Below, one piece after another: positions 31,787 through 44,021 of a DNA stretch of 64,000 nt (position 1 is the first letter of the stretch; every line of letters begins with the position of its first letter). Location of the stretch: NCBI RefSeq assembly GCF_029227915.1, contig NC_079887.1, positions 18,661,650 through 18,725,649 on the forward strand. Reading direction: 5' to 3'. The notes beneath the pieces are model-generated. The model saw only the letters and a program-made list of their open reading frames with translations. It was not told where the DNA came from and did no database searches. A program made the position numbers and the translations under genes. The stretch is from Hydractinia symbiolongicarpus. Taxonomy: Eukaryota > Cnidaria > Hydrozoa > Anthoathecata > Hydractiniidae.

Positions 31787-33683
31787 ATGAGTTTCAAGTC
31801 TGACGTTTATTTTAAAGCTGTCCGTCCTGATTTTATCAGAGAAATTCTCCTATATTTAAAGCAAAATAACACGTTTTATTCAGATATTAAAGTAAACATA
31901 ACTAATGTACCACAAAAGTGGGTAAATACGATTAATAATACTGACGACAGCGACATTCATTTTGTTAATGAAGGGGATGTCTCGATAGTTACTCGTGATG
32001 AAAAAGGAAGTCTATTCGAAGAAGATACCAATCCATTAGACAACTACCGTCTCGGAGCTTCGGAAACTGCTTATGTTTCAGATCTGGCTTTTGAAGTGAC
32101 TCATGATGCAAACGTGACAGTTGCTCCAGGAGAAAATAGGAAACCTCTTCCCGTTATCTGTGATGATGATTGTGAACTTCTTGCTCATCCATACTTATTT
32201 CCCACTGGAAAATTTGGATACACACATCAAAGGGAAATTACCTTAAGCCCTTGCAAATATTTCAACCAAAGACTCTTAAATTACACACAAAAGTTTGCCT
32301 CTGATTCTGAACACTTGAACTTTAATAGTTGCATAAATATAGCCATGGAAAAAATTAAAGCTGACAGTGTGACTGCTGGTGGGTTATCACAAAATTTTAA
32401 GGAGAAAATTCGCACCTTTATTGCAAATGATGAAGCGTTTAATTTCATGAACACTTTAAAAGGAACACCTGAATACTGGAAACGATTTTTGTTTGAGGTT
32501 CTTGCTATGGTAAAGCAACTCGGTTTGCCAACATTTTTCATGACACTTTCATGTGCCGACCTCAGGTGGAATGAATTAGTAGAAATCATCAGCAAGTTGA
32601 ATGATTTGATTTGTCAAAAGAACAAATTGAAAATTTGAATTATTTTGAACGTACAAAAATTCTTAACAGTTATCCCGTTTTATTGGCAAGACATTTTCAA
32701 TATAGGGTTGAAAACTTATATAATATATATTGATGACAATTTAAATACAAAATACAAGAACCTTGATGATCCTACCAAAGAAAACTTTAAGCAATCAAAA
32801 ACAATTCCAGAAATTCTCGAAGACCTTGAAATCGAAGAAGAAGAATATTACGGGTGTCTAACAACTTCTTCTGATAGTAGCTATCAAATTCACTTCAAAC
32901 GGTCCCCAGAATCGTGTTTTACTAACAACTACTTTGAAGATTGCATGGGAGGCATAGGAGGCAAATATAGACATTCAGCCTGTTCTAGATTATTATAAGG
33001 CCGTAGCTTATATGTGTGCTTACCTCTCAAAATCAGAAGATGAATCATCAGAGGCCATGAAACAAGCAGCTTCTGAAGCTTTTGAATCAGGAAAAACTGT
33101 TTACTATAGAATGAAGGCGGTTGTAAAAGCATATAGAACTCATCGTGAAATGTCTATTCGAGAGGCTGTTTCAATTGTTTTGCCAGAAATTTGGCTACGC
33201 AAAACAACTCCAGTTGTGACATTTGCAAATAGTAATTTACCTGAAAAGTGCTATTGTGTATGTCGTAGTGAAGAAGAAAATGCGAACATGGCCGAAGACG
33301 AGACAAACCTATTTAAAAGAAACATGTTGGATCGATATATGGATAGACCAGATTCAGGGTACAAAAGAGGAAAGTATGCAATGATAGAAAATCTTTGTTA
33401 TGCCGAGTTCGTAGCAAACTATACAATAGATACAAAAAGATATCACGCAGAAGTAAACGATAGTCAGCCAGCAGTTTTAGAAGAGCTCATTATAGACGAT
33501 GAAGTTTCTGTACTACTACCAAAATCTGTCCCATTAATGTCCCCTAAGGAATACGTTAAATTAAGAAAGACTAGATGTGTTTTGAGGTACCATGTTCCCA
33601 ATAAAGTTACAAAACCAGAAGCATATGCTCATCATATGTTAATTATGTTTTACCCCTTTTGTAACGAAAATGATTCAAACTAG
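31787..33683 (+). pseudogene. Helentron Rep domain, HUH motif deleted
   Basis: 31787-32638 holds the Helitron-like N domain (His-Pro-Tyr-Leu-Phe-Pro-Thr-Gly; Phe-Phe-Met-Thr-Leu-Ser-Cys-Ala-Asp-Leu-Arg-Trp-Asn). After a frame change, 32645-32735 has Tyr-Pro-Val-Leu-Leu-Ala-Arg-His-Phe, joined directly at about 32730 to the segment that normally follows the HUH motif. The metal-binding His-x-His is therefore missing. The catalytic pair Tyr-x3-Tyr is kept at 33009-33026 (Tyr-Met-Cys-Ala-Tyr). Without HUH the protein could not nick DNA. A TAG at 33681 separates it from the helicase. Confidence 0.75.
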
Positions 33684-33827
33684 ACTCCTTCTGGTACATA
33701 TTCAGAAAAGGTTTTAGAACAAGGGGTAATAAATGTAGTAAATCAAAATAAAAGTGAACCATTTGGTCAAGTAGTAGATGATGCGTTCGTTCATTTTAGT
33801 GAAAACAATGCCTGTGGGCTAGATCCA

Positions 33828-35400
33828 TTGGGAAAACAAGAAAATGATGATATACATGATGAAATTGAAGAATTTCGAAATAAGGAGTCATTTACTGGAA
33901 GAGCCTTAGCAGAAGCACCTTCTTTGATCTCTAATGATGATCTAAATGAAAAGATACGCACATTAAATATTAAACAAAGGCAGATTTTTCAATTTGTATG
34001 TAAATGGACCCGAGAAACAATAAAATCTATGCGTATTGAAGGAGCACCCAAACCAGATTTATTTCATATTTTTCTGACAGGAAGTGCAGGATGTGGCAAA
34101 TCCCATACTTTAACAACAATAACACATTATTTGAAAAAGGCTCTACCATATGGTTCAGGTGACACTAGTAAAGAAAGAATGTTAATGTTAGTACCAACTG
34201 GAGTTGCAGCAGTTCACGTAGACGGATCAACAATTCATTCGGGTCTTGGAATAATACCAGACCGATCATGTAGTAAATCTGTGTCTAAACTCAATGATAA
34301 AAAAAGAAGTGCTTTAAGACAACGATTTTCTGAACCCCAAGTGATAATCAATGATGAAATTTCGATGGTATCAAATAAATTATTACTCTATATTCATCAA
34401 AGGTTATGTGAAATCTTTGGATACCCCGTTTCCTGGCATTTCCATGATAACATGTAGTGATTTAAATCAACTTCCTTCGATTAAACAAAGACCTGTATAC
34501 GCAATTTCAATGACAGCATGTTGAATTTATTACACTGCTTGAGATACTTCAAGATCGCAGAACTAACTGAGGTAATGCGTCAACGAGGAGATCAGATCTT
34601 TATAGATTTACTTAACAATATCCGCATTGGTATAGTAACAGAACAGGATGTAAAAATATTGCTTTCCCGATTTATAGAAAAGACAGACCCGAATTATCCA
34701 ACAGAAGCAATACATATCTGGGCTGAGAATGCATTAGTAAGTGATCATAATAGATGTAAGCTCGGCGAGCTACAAGGTATTGAACATGACCTACTTGCTA
34801 TTGATAAATTACCAGAAAATATTACAGATTCTGTTTTGGAGAAAGTGTATCAGCGCAGTCAAATGGATACTGAAGGGCTAGCGCACAAGTTTACAATAAA
34901 GCTAAAGGCGAAGTCAACATAGATGTAGAAGATAACTTATGTAACGGACAAATAGGAACGATCGAACATTTAAAATTTGATCGAGAAGGAAACATTGTAA
35001 CAATCTATCTGAAAATGGAGGATGATGATGTTGGTCTTAAAACTATAAGCTCCGATAATTTTGGTCGAACTCACAATCTAGTTCCAGTAAAGAGAATTGA
35101 GAAGGAAATAAAGATAAAAAAACAGTTTATCATCTCCTAGTATCAAAAGACTTCAATATCCTTTAATTTTATCCTGGGCATGCACCGTTCATAAAGTTCA
35201 GGGAAAAACTTTCCCAAAGATTGTCTTTAATTTTGATATGGTAAGACAACGTCATTTTAATAATGGTCAGGTATATGTTGCACTTAGCTGCGTTACTTCT
35301 TTGGCTGGACTGTATCTAACTGGAACACAAATTTCATAAAGTTTGATCAACGTGCAATGGATGAATATACTTATATGAGAGAACACTATATGTTAATGCC
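33828..35400 (+). pseudogene. Helentron Pif1-like helicase domain
   Basis: Continues the Rep frame after the TAG at 33681. Walker A (GSAGCGKS) is at about 34080-34105, Walker B-type Ile-Asn-Asp-Glu-Ile-Ser at 34348-34366, then after a frame change near 34445 Leu-Thr-Glu-Val-Met-Arg-Gln-Arg at 34560-34590. The late helicase motifs (Val-His-Lys-Val-Gln-Gly-Lys-Thr and Tyr-Val-Ala-Leu-Ser) are at 35190-35290. Stops or frame changes occur at about 34455, 34922, 35138 and 35325. The motif set is Pif1/RecD type, used to unwind DNA in rolling-circle transposition. Confidence 0.8.
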
Positions 35401-35423
35401 TGTCAAGAACAACTATATTCTAA

Positions 35424-36089
35424 GTGAAGACTCTCTTACCTTTACCCTCCTAAATGTGAGATCACTATCAAAACATGCCATAGATGTCTAGTGTGACAAT
35501 GTATTAATGGAAAGTGACATTCTGTTCTTCACAGAAACTCAGCTAATGTCTGAACCCAATACTACTCTATTTGAAACAATGAAACCTTTTTTCCTGCCTA
35601 GCAACAACTTGAGTACTGACAAATTTTCAAACATTGCGCTAGCACATCGCGAAATATCGCTTTACTAAACAATTTTTCTATCCCCAGTGCTTCGTTATAT
35701 ACTGTATCTCAGTTTTCGTTCTTCGACAGTCATATTAATATAATATTATTATATCGTAAAAGTAACCGTAGACAAGAAGATTTATTGTATATTATTCATC
35801 ACCTGCAGAACCAAATTGATTTTGTTCACATAATTTAGGCGACTTTAACATGAATAATTCCCTTAACGGTGAAAATTGCTTACGGGAATATGAAATGGTT
35901 GTAGATTTTCCTACACATATATCAGGGTCCGTTATTAATCACGTATATATCCATAAATACTTTCTTAAATGTTATACTGCTGATACTTTTGCACACAGCA
36001 TTTACTTTTCTGACCATGACGCAGTTAAAATCGAATTAAAAAAAATTCGTAAATATTACCGTCAGCATATTACCAAGCATAAGAAGTGA
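35424..36089 (+). pseudogene. Helentron C-terminal endonuclease domain
   Basis: Begins Phe-Thr-Leu-Leu-Asn-Val-Arg-Ser-Leu and Phe-Phe-Thr-Glu-Thr, the first two metal-binding motifs of the exonuclease-endonuclease-phosphatase fold. It continues in other frames with Leu-Gly-Asp-Phe-Asn near 35835-35850, and ends with Ser-Asp-His-Asp-Ala-Val near 36008-36025, the catalytic Ser-Asp-His motif. A TAG sits near 35490. Such endonucleases are otherwise typical of non-LTR retrotransposons and occur at the end of Helentron proteins. Confidence 0.75.
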
Positions 36090-36090
36090 G

Positions 36091-36112
36091 ACGATATTTA
36101 AACTAATATCGT
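36091..36112 (+). terminator. Stem-loop after Helentron coding end
   Basis: Perfect 8-bp stem (ACGATATT / AATATCGT) with a six-base loop, two bases after the last codon. Rolling-circle elements carry a short hairpin near one end as a replication terminator; this is the candidate here, though no CTRR-type end follows at once. Confidence 0.4.
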
Positions 36113-37822
36113 TATTTACAGGAAAGTGGGTAAATTTTACTATTTTGAAGCGGAAAATTTTCTTTCTTACTTTCGTGGACAAGCAATTCTCACTCACAGA
36201 TTTAAAGTTCTCAGTCGCGCTGACCTCAAGGCCTAAGGGCCTCTAGTTTAAAAATCAATATGTGGAGAATGGGAGGTTTAGCACTATTGCTCGACTGAGA
36301 GGGTGAGATTGTTATTTTTAAAAATTTTGCAACTCGATTGGTTAGAATTTACATCATATCGTGGTACCATCGCTACTGTTGGTAGTATGGAATGAATTAA
36401 ACAGTTTACAGATGCAAGAAAAAAGGTAAATAGTAGTGTGCTGATAATGTACTACGCTTCTAGCAAACAACTTATTCGGTACTCTAGGGAAAGATGACAT
36501 AATACCGGCATAAAAATAATATTTGGTTTATATTTTTCGTTTAAGTGTATGTTTCAAGGACATCGTTTTATAAGAAAAATGTTTTATATCGGTGTCTACA
36601 TTCTGCTTTAGCTGTTTTATTTCCTTTTTTAAATCACCGTACACTAAGGTAATAATTCATTGTTACGTATTCTTTGATGTTAGTCAATATTGAGAATAAT
36701 GATAATAAATGTTACCACCTACTTCAGAATATGGCGGAGAAAGTATATCTAATATGGCTGCATCACCCCTAGTAAAAAACAACAAAAAATACCACAAAAT
36801 GTGTAAATGATTCCTTACAGTTCAGTTTAAAATCTATACATCGCCAAACCCTTATATAACAACAAAGGCTTTTGTTCATCAGTGTCAGACTCACCCTATA
36901 GCAGTTAACGAGTGGTAATTAGCATTGTGAGACGTTAAAACCTTGCAATCACACGTTGGGTTGACAATTTCATCAGGTAGTTTGATTGCATTTATTTCTA
37001 AAAAATACATTCTAGTTCCGTAATTCTACATATGGCAGGGCATACCAAATTATCAACACATTATTTTCAGATAATTGCAGGTGTTAAAAATAAAGACAAA
37101 TTGTAATAGACCTATTTCCATATCCATTTGGTTTCGCGAAATATGCATGCGAAAATGCAGAATAACATAAAAACGAGATTAGTTATGAGCAAATTTTGGA
37201 TGCTAGTTGTTTACATTCAAGTTTAAAGAATGTATCAACAAAATGTTGACTTTTACAGCTTTTAACTGGTAGTTTCATAAAATCGAAGTTAACACAGTTA
37301 TAAAGAGGGTATTGGTAGTGGTAGTGTAATCACAGTTAAGATATTGCAGATTTTAAGAGCGTATTCTTTCGGTATATGTTAGCTAGCTAAACCTAAAACG
37401 TAGCCACGTTTTTAGAATAATGTGAATACATTTTTTATTTTACTGTTTTCTAGTAAAGTAAGAAGTAAAACTTAATGTACAGTTTACTAACGCTCAGTCA
37501 CACCTCATATTACTCTATTACCAGGCAAAACAGCAAGTAGCTAGCTAAGCTGCTTGACTGATGCTACCAGAATTACTCCAGAAACATGGATTAACAGAGA
37601 TAAGTAACACTGACTTTAGGAAAAAGGGCAGTAAAGAGATTTCAACATCAAGAATAATGAAGGCTGAATTTTCTTATTACATTGTCAAAAGTATTTTTTC
37701 CAGGGTTGTAGTAATCAACAAATCAATTTCAACATTTGTTGCGTACAATGGTTTTTCAAAATAAATATTTTCAAACTTTTGGCTGTTGTGATTATGTAAC
37801 TGTCACACTCCCTGTGTCACTA

Positions 37823-37859
<37 letters not shown>

Positions 37860-38930
37860 ACCCACTTTCAATATCGCATATTTCTATCAAGCATTGTAAT
37901 GGTTAACCTTAATAGTAACAGTTTGTAAGTAATAATAATTGGTAGAGCATATAGCTCATCATAAATCTCCATATATAGAAAGACAAAGTCTTTTTTTAAA
38001 ATGGCACCATATTTTTCAGGTTTTTATCCAAAAAAAGGAAAATAAAATAATATATAACTTTTTTCTTATGCTTACTTGTTGGCAAAAACTCGGTCTCAAT
38101 GTTCCTAAAAGCCAGGTCCTTATGTATTTATGCTTATATGTATATATATAAAATCTTAAAAATTATGTTGTAATGGATTTTGTTTTCAACCTTACAAAAA
38201 TTTCACATTGTTTTCTCTGATTAATATTAAAGTTCGACATGACAAGTATTTTGTAGACAAAATTTTACAGAAATTAATTTCTTTCTAGGTTATATGTCAG
38301 AACTGTTTGAGTAACCATTTTGTGTTTTTTTTCAACGAACAATTTTTAAATTGCTTTATCAAGCGATCCTCCCAAGAAAATATTTGTTTTTGACTGAGCA
38401 ATATCACTGGAAAATTTCAATTCACTAAAAAACAGCAAGATCTTTGAATATAAAATTTAAGAATTAGGATAACATCCCTTTTGCTAACCTTACATTTTGA
38501 AATTTAAAAAAATATTTTATACCAAATACAATCTACGGTCAAAACTAGTTCTTTCGCACATAAGTTGGTACTGAAAAAAGATGTTTTTGCATGGAATAAA
38601 TGGTCACATTTAATTATAATATTTTGGGTTCTCCGATTGACTTTCCACAAATCTGGACATTTACTAGTGTTTGCGGTGTTGCCCATGTCAATTTTGCATG
38701 ATTTTAACACAAGAGTATTGTTGTTTACCATAACAAAATTATGAATGTAGTTTATACAAAATATAACCAGAAAGATACTGCAAATTTTTACTTCCTTTTC
38801 TGAAATTTCAACTACTTGTTGTGAAAGGTTAAATTACGTCACATCTGTTCTGGAGAGATGTATCAAAACATGATTAGCAACTTCCATTAGCAAAGTATTA
38901 GCTAAGGTGACATTGTTAGCAAAAGATTTT
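36113..38930. other. Non-coding; CT microsatellite at 37822-37859
   Basis: No recognised gene. A nearly pure (CT)n tract of 38 bp lies at 37822-37859. Remaining sequence is A+T-rich with chance frames only. Confidence 0.5.
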
Positions 38931-38984
38931 AATTTAATAACCCATAAAATTCTGAATAAAATTTCTCAGCACCACATGAATTGT

Positions 38985-39428
38985 TCAATTACAATTTTAG
39001 TTTTTCCCAAAGTTCCACTGCCTCTTCAACAGAAAAGTTAAAGTTTAAAAACGCATTCCTTGACTGTTCAGGTAGACATATATCTTTCTGTACAATGGTG
39101 GCACATTCCTTCATAATAACACTAGTTTTAAAGGGTGTAATTTTTTATGTGACTGTTCTTCCTTAGTAAGAGTTAACGGCGTTGCTGAATCACTACTTTT
39201 TGCTTTATGTTTAGTATTTTTGTGTCTTGTTAATCCTCCACCAGATTTTATCACTTTTCCACATTGACTACACTCAAATTGATTGCTTTTATCTTGATCT
39301 ATATATCCACGTGGATCTATATCCACGTTAAAATCGGCATCATCATCCAAAAATCCACCTTCAATCAGCAGAATTAAGTCATCAAGATCACTACAAAAAA
39401 ACTCATCGTTCTTCGACGCCATTTTCAA
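38985..39428 (-). pseudogene. C2H2 zinc-finger protein, transposon-associated type
   Basis: 105 codons (39111-39428) begin with an acidic Asp-Asp-Leu-x-x-Leu-Ile...Gly-Gly-Phe-Leu-Asp segment, then one C2H2 finger (Cys-Ser-Gln-Cys-Gly-Lys...His-Lys-Asn-Thr-Lys-His, about residues 53-74). A further coding-like piece on the same strand lies at 38985-39105 in another frame (Cys-Leu-Pro-Glu...Glu-Ala-Val-Glu-Leu-Trp). The acidic-leader plus single-finger layout occurs in many near-copies in cnidarian genomes, which suggests a mobile-element gene. I cannot name the element. One frame break at about 39110. Confidence 0.5.
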
Positions 39429-40322
39429 CTATCTGTGCAGTGGTAGAGGGTCCCGAATAAATTCTAAGCTGAAAACTGTAAACAACAGGAACGGGCCAGG
39501 AATGCAGACTATATTGTTTTTATAACTATGCTCGCATGCACAGAAAAATTGCCTTTTAAATCGATTCGTTCCAAGGCAAAAAAAAAAAATTAACAACAGT
39601 GAAATTTCTTTGTGATTGGAAATGCATGATATTTAGTTAAATTAATAAACAAGCTTGTTAAAGAGGTTAGAGGTTAGAAAGTTTACCTTATTCCTGAATA
39701 AGTTGCATTGAATTGTTTTCTTACAACATGCTATGTCATACCTTACACAAAAACATATCTTTCTGAAGGATTAGAAATAATGCTTGGTCAAGGTCTATCA
39801 ATCTGTAAAAACAATACTTCAAAATAAGCTAACATAAGAAAAAAATGTTTAATTTAGAAATGAAAACAGCCTACCATTTTCTGTGGGAGAATATATGCTA
39901 AACAAAAGAATAATTGTAAGAATCACAAAGAATAATTCATAGTTAAATAGAAAAAGAATATGAAAGGAATTATTTTCATTGTCATGGATTATTAAAAGTT
40001 CCATAAGAATACAAATTACACAGAAGAAAATACCATTATTCAAATTAAATTAATCAAAGTTTGCATACTATATTCTTAAATTCAATTTTGTCATAAAGAT
40101 ATAGGGAATATTTTCGGTATCAGTAATGAAATTTTTGAATATCCATAAGGAAAAGAAGAGTATCACAATTTTTCCCAGGTTAAAAACAAACCTTGGATGC
40201 ATCTTTTGATATGATTTAATCTTGATGTTCCCATACAACACTTTACTAAAACAAAGTAAAACTATCAAAGATAGAAAAGCTTGGCATTAAGAAAATGGGC
40301 AATGTCTTAAACCTATCCCTGC
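39429..40322. other. Non-coding
   Basis: A+T-rich sequence without recognised genes. It ends at the left edge of the duplicated block. Confidence 0.4.
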
Positions 40323-40336
40323 TGGACTATTTAGAG

Positions 40337-40359
40337 GCTCCTCCATGCTGAGGAGGAGC
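40337..40359. repeat. Hairpin beside the duplication junction
   Basis: Perfect 8-bp stem GCTCCTCC / GGAGGAGC with a seven-base loop, 14 bp inside the duplicated block; repeated at 57758-57780. Confidence 0.7.
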
Positions 40360-40420
40360 GAATCAGCCCCCTCCCCTTCACCATTAAGTCCCCGATGTTG
40401 TGTGACGAGTGTCCCTACCC

Positions 40421-40494
40421 AGAATTTTTCTTTATTTAATAGCAAACTATCAATTTGCCTGTTTGTCAAATTCTCTACATTGTTCACAACATTA
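40421..40494 (+). repeat. 74-bp direct repeat, copy 1
   Basis: Nearly identical to 43947-44020 (a few changes such as TTTAAT versus TATAAT). Duplicates at 57842-57915 and 61368-61441. Copy 2 abuts the GIY-YIG fragment, so this may be a piece of the same retroelement. Confidence 0.8.
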
Positions 40495-40689
40495 TTTAAT
40501 TGCTAATGTTTCCAGAAAAAACACAGTATTAGTAAAACAAATGTATTTCATTTAATGACTTCGTGATGTTAATATAAAGGGATATTTGGCGAAAAGGGGT
40601 GAGGATGCTGGGCAAGCAAAAATACACAAAACTCTCGTGCGCGTGTACCCAATTTATTAACACTCTCCGTGACACCTATCCTAATCTCA

Positions 40690-41015
40690 TAAAGCATATT
40701 TGTTTTCAACAACAATTTTTTTCCTTCTCGCAATTTTTTTACAAAAGTTTATTCGTTGTTTTCTTTTCACTCTCTTTTTTACAACAGTTCATTCGTTGTT
40801 TCTAACTTTTTGTTGTTTCTTTTCTCTCTTTTTTATTACAACTTTTGTTGTTTCCTTTATCTCTCTTTTTTACAACTTTTTGTTTTTTCCTTTCTCTCTT
40901 TTTTTACAACTTCTCATTGTTTCATTTCTCTCTTTTTACAACTTCTTGTTGGTTCCTTTCTTTCTTTTTTACAACTTGTATATACTTATTTCCTTTCTCT
41001 CTTTTTTAAAACTAC
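40690..41015 (+). repeat. Pyrimidine-rich minisatellite
   Basis: About seven variant units of roughly 40 bp built on TTTCTCTCTTTTTTACAACTT and TTGTTGTTTCC. It keeps several frames open, giving spurious Phe/Ser/Leu-rich frames. Copy at 58111-58436. Confidence 0.85.
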
Positions 41016-41445
41016 TCGTGTGAAATTGCCCTTATCTCATGAGTACGCACACACCACAAAACGAAGGCTGACCAAGGCAGCCCAGCATCCCCAAATTTCC
41101 CCAAATTTAAAGACCTACCACATAACATTGCTTGTGTTTACAATATAACAAGATAACAGTTTTCACAAATATCAATCAGGGCACAAATAGAACACTGTCC
41201 TAAAAATATGCACAACTTCCTTACAGGTACATTGTTAACAATGACACCCATAATGTCTGAACATAACTACGACAGCATCATGGAAATGCTACACAATTGA
41301 ATTGTGTCCCATAATTTAGTAACACCACTGAGGCATGCCAAACAGATTGGTCACCTCAAACCCACATTCTAGCAGTTAAAAAGAAGTAAATTTAAAAGCA
41401 AGCAAGATTAAATGTGAAATGTGCATTCCCTTATAGTATTGACTA

Positions 41446-42255
41446 CAGTACAGTCTGAATGTAATCTACCGCGGACGCGAAACTCGCATGAATAGTCACA
41501 CAGAACAATAACATTGCGATAGCTTTTGTTTTTTTAAGAAAATAATTGCCTCGCTGATGAACAATGACCCCATGCGATCGATTGTTTAATCACAATAGGT
41601 TGCTAGATCAATTTTAGCAAGCTATTTTGCGCAAACACTTTTTAATTGCAGTAATTAAGCGTTTTTTTAGATCGCATTTTAAAAGTTTATAAATGAAAAG
41701 CGGTGATAGAAATGTTTTTTAGATTGCATTTTAAAAGTTTAAAAACGAAAAGCAGCCATAGAAATGTTTTTTTAGATTGCATTTTAAAAGTTTAAAAACG
41801 AAAAGCGGCGATAGAATTGTTTTTTTAGATCGCTTTTTAAAAGTTTAAAAACGAAAAGCGGCGATAGAAATGTTTTTTAGATTGCCTTTTAAAAGTTTAA
41901 AAACGAAAAGCGGCATTTAATAGTTGTGCACAATGCTTCTCCTATGTTTTGCTGGAATCTTTTTAAGTAATTAAATCAACAATACATTTTCGTGCAATGT
42001 ATTATAAAACTTCGCGAAATCTTCGCTAATACATAAGGGAATAGCTTATCAATACATTTACACAATGCATCTGCTATTAGAAGAAATATAATTGCTCCGA
42101 TATTTCTTCGCTAGCACATTGTTTTTTAACACGCAAATATAAGCTCGCAAAACGCTCAAGGGATTTAATTATAACAAAAGACAAACGACTGCCGTCCTCC
42201 ACGGCAAAGGTGTGATATTAGCGTGTACGCGGTAGATTACATTCAAACTGTACTG
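41446..42255. mobile_element. MITE X1 (pogo/mariner-type ends) with 52-bp satellite
   Basis: Inverted ends CAGTACAGTCTGAATGTAAT (left) and the matching CAGTACAGTTTGAATG on the complement (right), both continuing to CTACCGCG. It is flanked by TA on both sides, a TA target site. No gene inside. It contains a 52-bp satellite (41661-41916). Copy at 58867-59676. Confidence 0.8.
41661..41916 (+). repeat. 52-bp satellite, locus 1
   Basis: Five units, each carrying TTTTTTAGATCGCATTTTAA, then GTTTAAAAACGAAAAGCGGC and GATAGAAATG. Copy at 59082-59337. The same satellite occurs at 45185-45458 (inverted) and 47764-48068. Confidence 0.9.
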
Positions 42256-43946
42256 TAAACACCGCCTTTACCACCATGGATGTTGCCAATAGAGGAAGCT
42301 TATCACGTATGTAATGCAAGCATGATCAAATGTGGAATATGCACACCCTTTCTTTTAGAGAAACCCTAAAGTAAAATTAATGAAAATCGAAAGCTGGACC
42401 ATACAAAAACTCCAACACACTATGTATCAAGCACCCAACCAAGTAATGTTGTTTCTTTCATTGTAAAAGAAACCCCTTGTAAAAGAAACCCCATATCCCA
42501 CCAGGGATATGTGTAAAAGATAAAAAGAAGTTCTGAAAATAGAAGCCTGACCTTATTTATACCATTAATCACTCTAGGTCAAATGTATACTTAATCACTT
42601 TACATCGACATTTAGTTAAATCTAATTTTTAGTAATTGTGCTAAATATATGCAGATGCGGGAGAAAAACAAAATAGATATTATTTTTATAAACTAGTGAA
42701 CATAGCTGTAGAAAAAGAACCACCTGATAGAGCAGTTTTATGTGAAAAAATTCATATGCAGTTCTTTCCTTACAAAGAAGCCCCCTCTTGACATCATGGA
42801 TGTACGCCTAATATAAATAGAATACCTAATAATCAGAAGCCTAACTATATTTATACCCCCAATCATTCTCCATTAAGGGCCCTGCCAATAAAAGTATTCC
42901 CAGATTTCCAAAATTTTGCACAAGTATATAGCCTGATTGAACAATTTTTGGGTATCATTCAAAAATGCAGCTATGTGAAATGCTCATAAAATTGATCCTA
43001 AAGAATTCAATGTTAAAGTGAGGTATGATTGCCTAGGTAGAAATTTCCAATTGCCAATGAGAAGATTGTGTGTATCTAAAACTAGTAAATGGTTTAAAGC
43101 AACGCATAATTTTATTATAGGCATTTAATAAGGTTCCTTTGCGCCCAGGTTTAACTCTCCTTTGGTGTGCTTTGCCAAAGTACTATGGTTTCCACGGTAG
43201 TCGAACTACATTTGCCGCATTTCGCTGATTGTTGCTCGATTCCTTGTTTTCTGCCGTAAAACAGTCGACTGCGAAACATAAGAATAATGATGTCAAGAAG
43301 AATCTCGCCGAAGTGTGGACTTTTGGACTCTTGTAAAACAAAAGAAGATGTGACGACAAAAAAATATCGCCGAACTCGTCGAAATCCACGGTAAAAGAAA
43401 GATTGCTATTAGGGGATGGGTGCGTAGGAATACTTTACTCTACCTATTGTTATTGCTCGCGGTAGCCGGTCAGTTTGATAGGCGCGGATTCAACATGTCT
43501 AAAGGCTAAAGAATCGTTTTGTAGTGAGTTCGAGCAAGCAAAATGGAAGGTTTGAAAAATGACTGTGGAATAAAGTTGCGCAATGCTGCTAAGAAGAAAC
43601 ATTACTGGAAAACATTTATTCTCTGTGTCGCCTGTGATTGCAGAACAAAAGCAGGTGGAAGAAAAGCAGGCTTTGAGTTAACAAAATTCATAGCATTAAC
43701 TTGATGAATACGTATTTAGGTACATCTGTTTACTTTTAATTCCATTGATCTTAGAGCTTTCTATTGCTGTGCTAGCAAGTGTGAACATGTTTATAGTTTC
43801 ACTTTCAACAAATTGAAAAAGCTTTGTGTCAAATTCAAAAAAATCTTGTGATCAAATAGCCAGCCAGCTGGTCACTTTTGTAGCTGGAAAAGGTGTAATG
43901 TATAACAATTGTAGACTTCATAACAGCTTTGCATGTTTACTTTTGT
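42256..43946. other. Non-coding within duplicated block
   Basis: No recognised gene. A 54-codon frame from ATG 43543 (Lys-rich, with Cys-Val-Ala-Cys-Asp-Cys) and a 68-codon minus frame (43183-43389) have no family match. Same content at 59677-61367. Confidence 0.45.
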
Positions 43947-44021
43947 AGAATTTTTCTTTATATAATAGCAAACTATCAATTTGCCTGTTTGTTAAATTCT
44001 CTACATTGTTCACAACATTAA

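Larger units (their letters stand above)
30390..36112 (+). mobile_element. Helentron (Helitron-like rolling-circle element), decayed
   Basis: All coding pieces are on plus in Helentron order: cysteine-protease-like end, DUF6570-type zinc region, Rep, Pif1-like helicase, and a C-terminal endonuclease (35424-36089). The apurinic-type endonuclease joined after the helicase marks Helentrons rather than canonical Helitrons. At least eight stops or frame changes and an internal deletion of the HUH region make it non-autonomous. A stem-loop (36091-36112) follows the last codon. Terminal limits are estimated. Confidence 0.8.

Noticed and set aside
40337-40375. Possible hammerhead ribozyme (CTGAGGA followed by GAA)
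   Set aside because: Penelope-like elements can carry hammerheads, but here helix II cannot form between the two core words and no cleavage-site arm pairs.
40599-41148. Phe/Ser/Leu-rich frames resembling membrane proteins (also 58020-58569)
   Set aside because: They translate the pyrimidine-rich minisatellite; overlapping frames are equally open.
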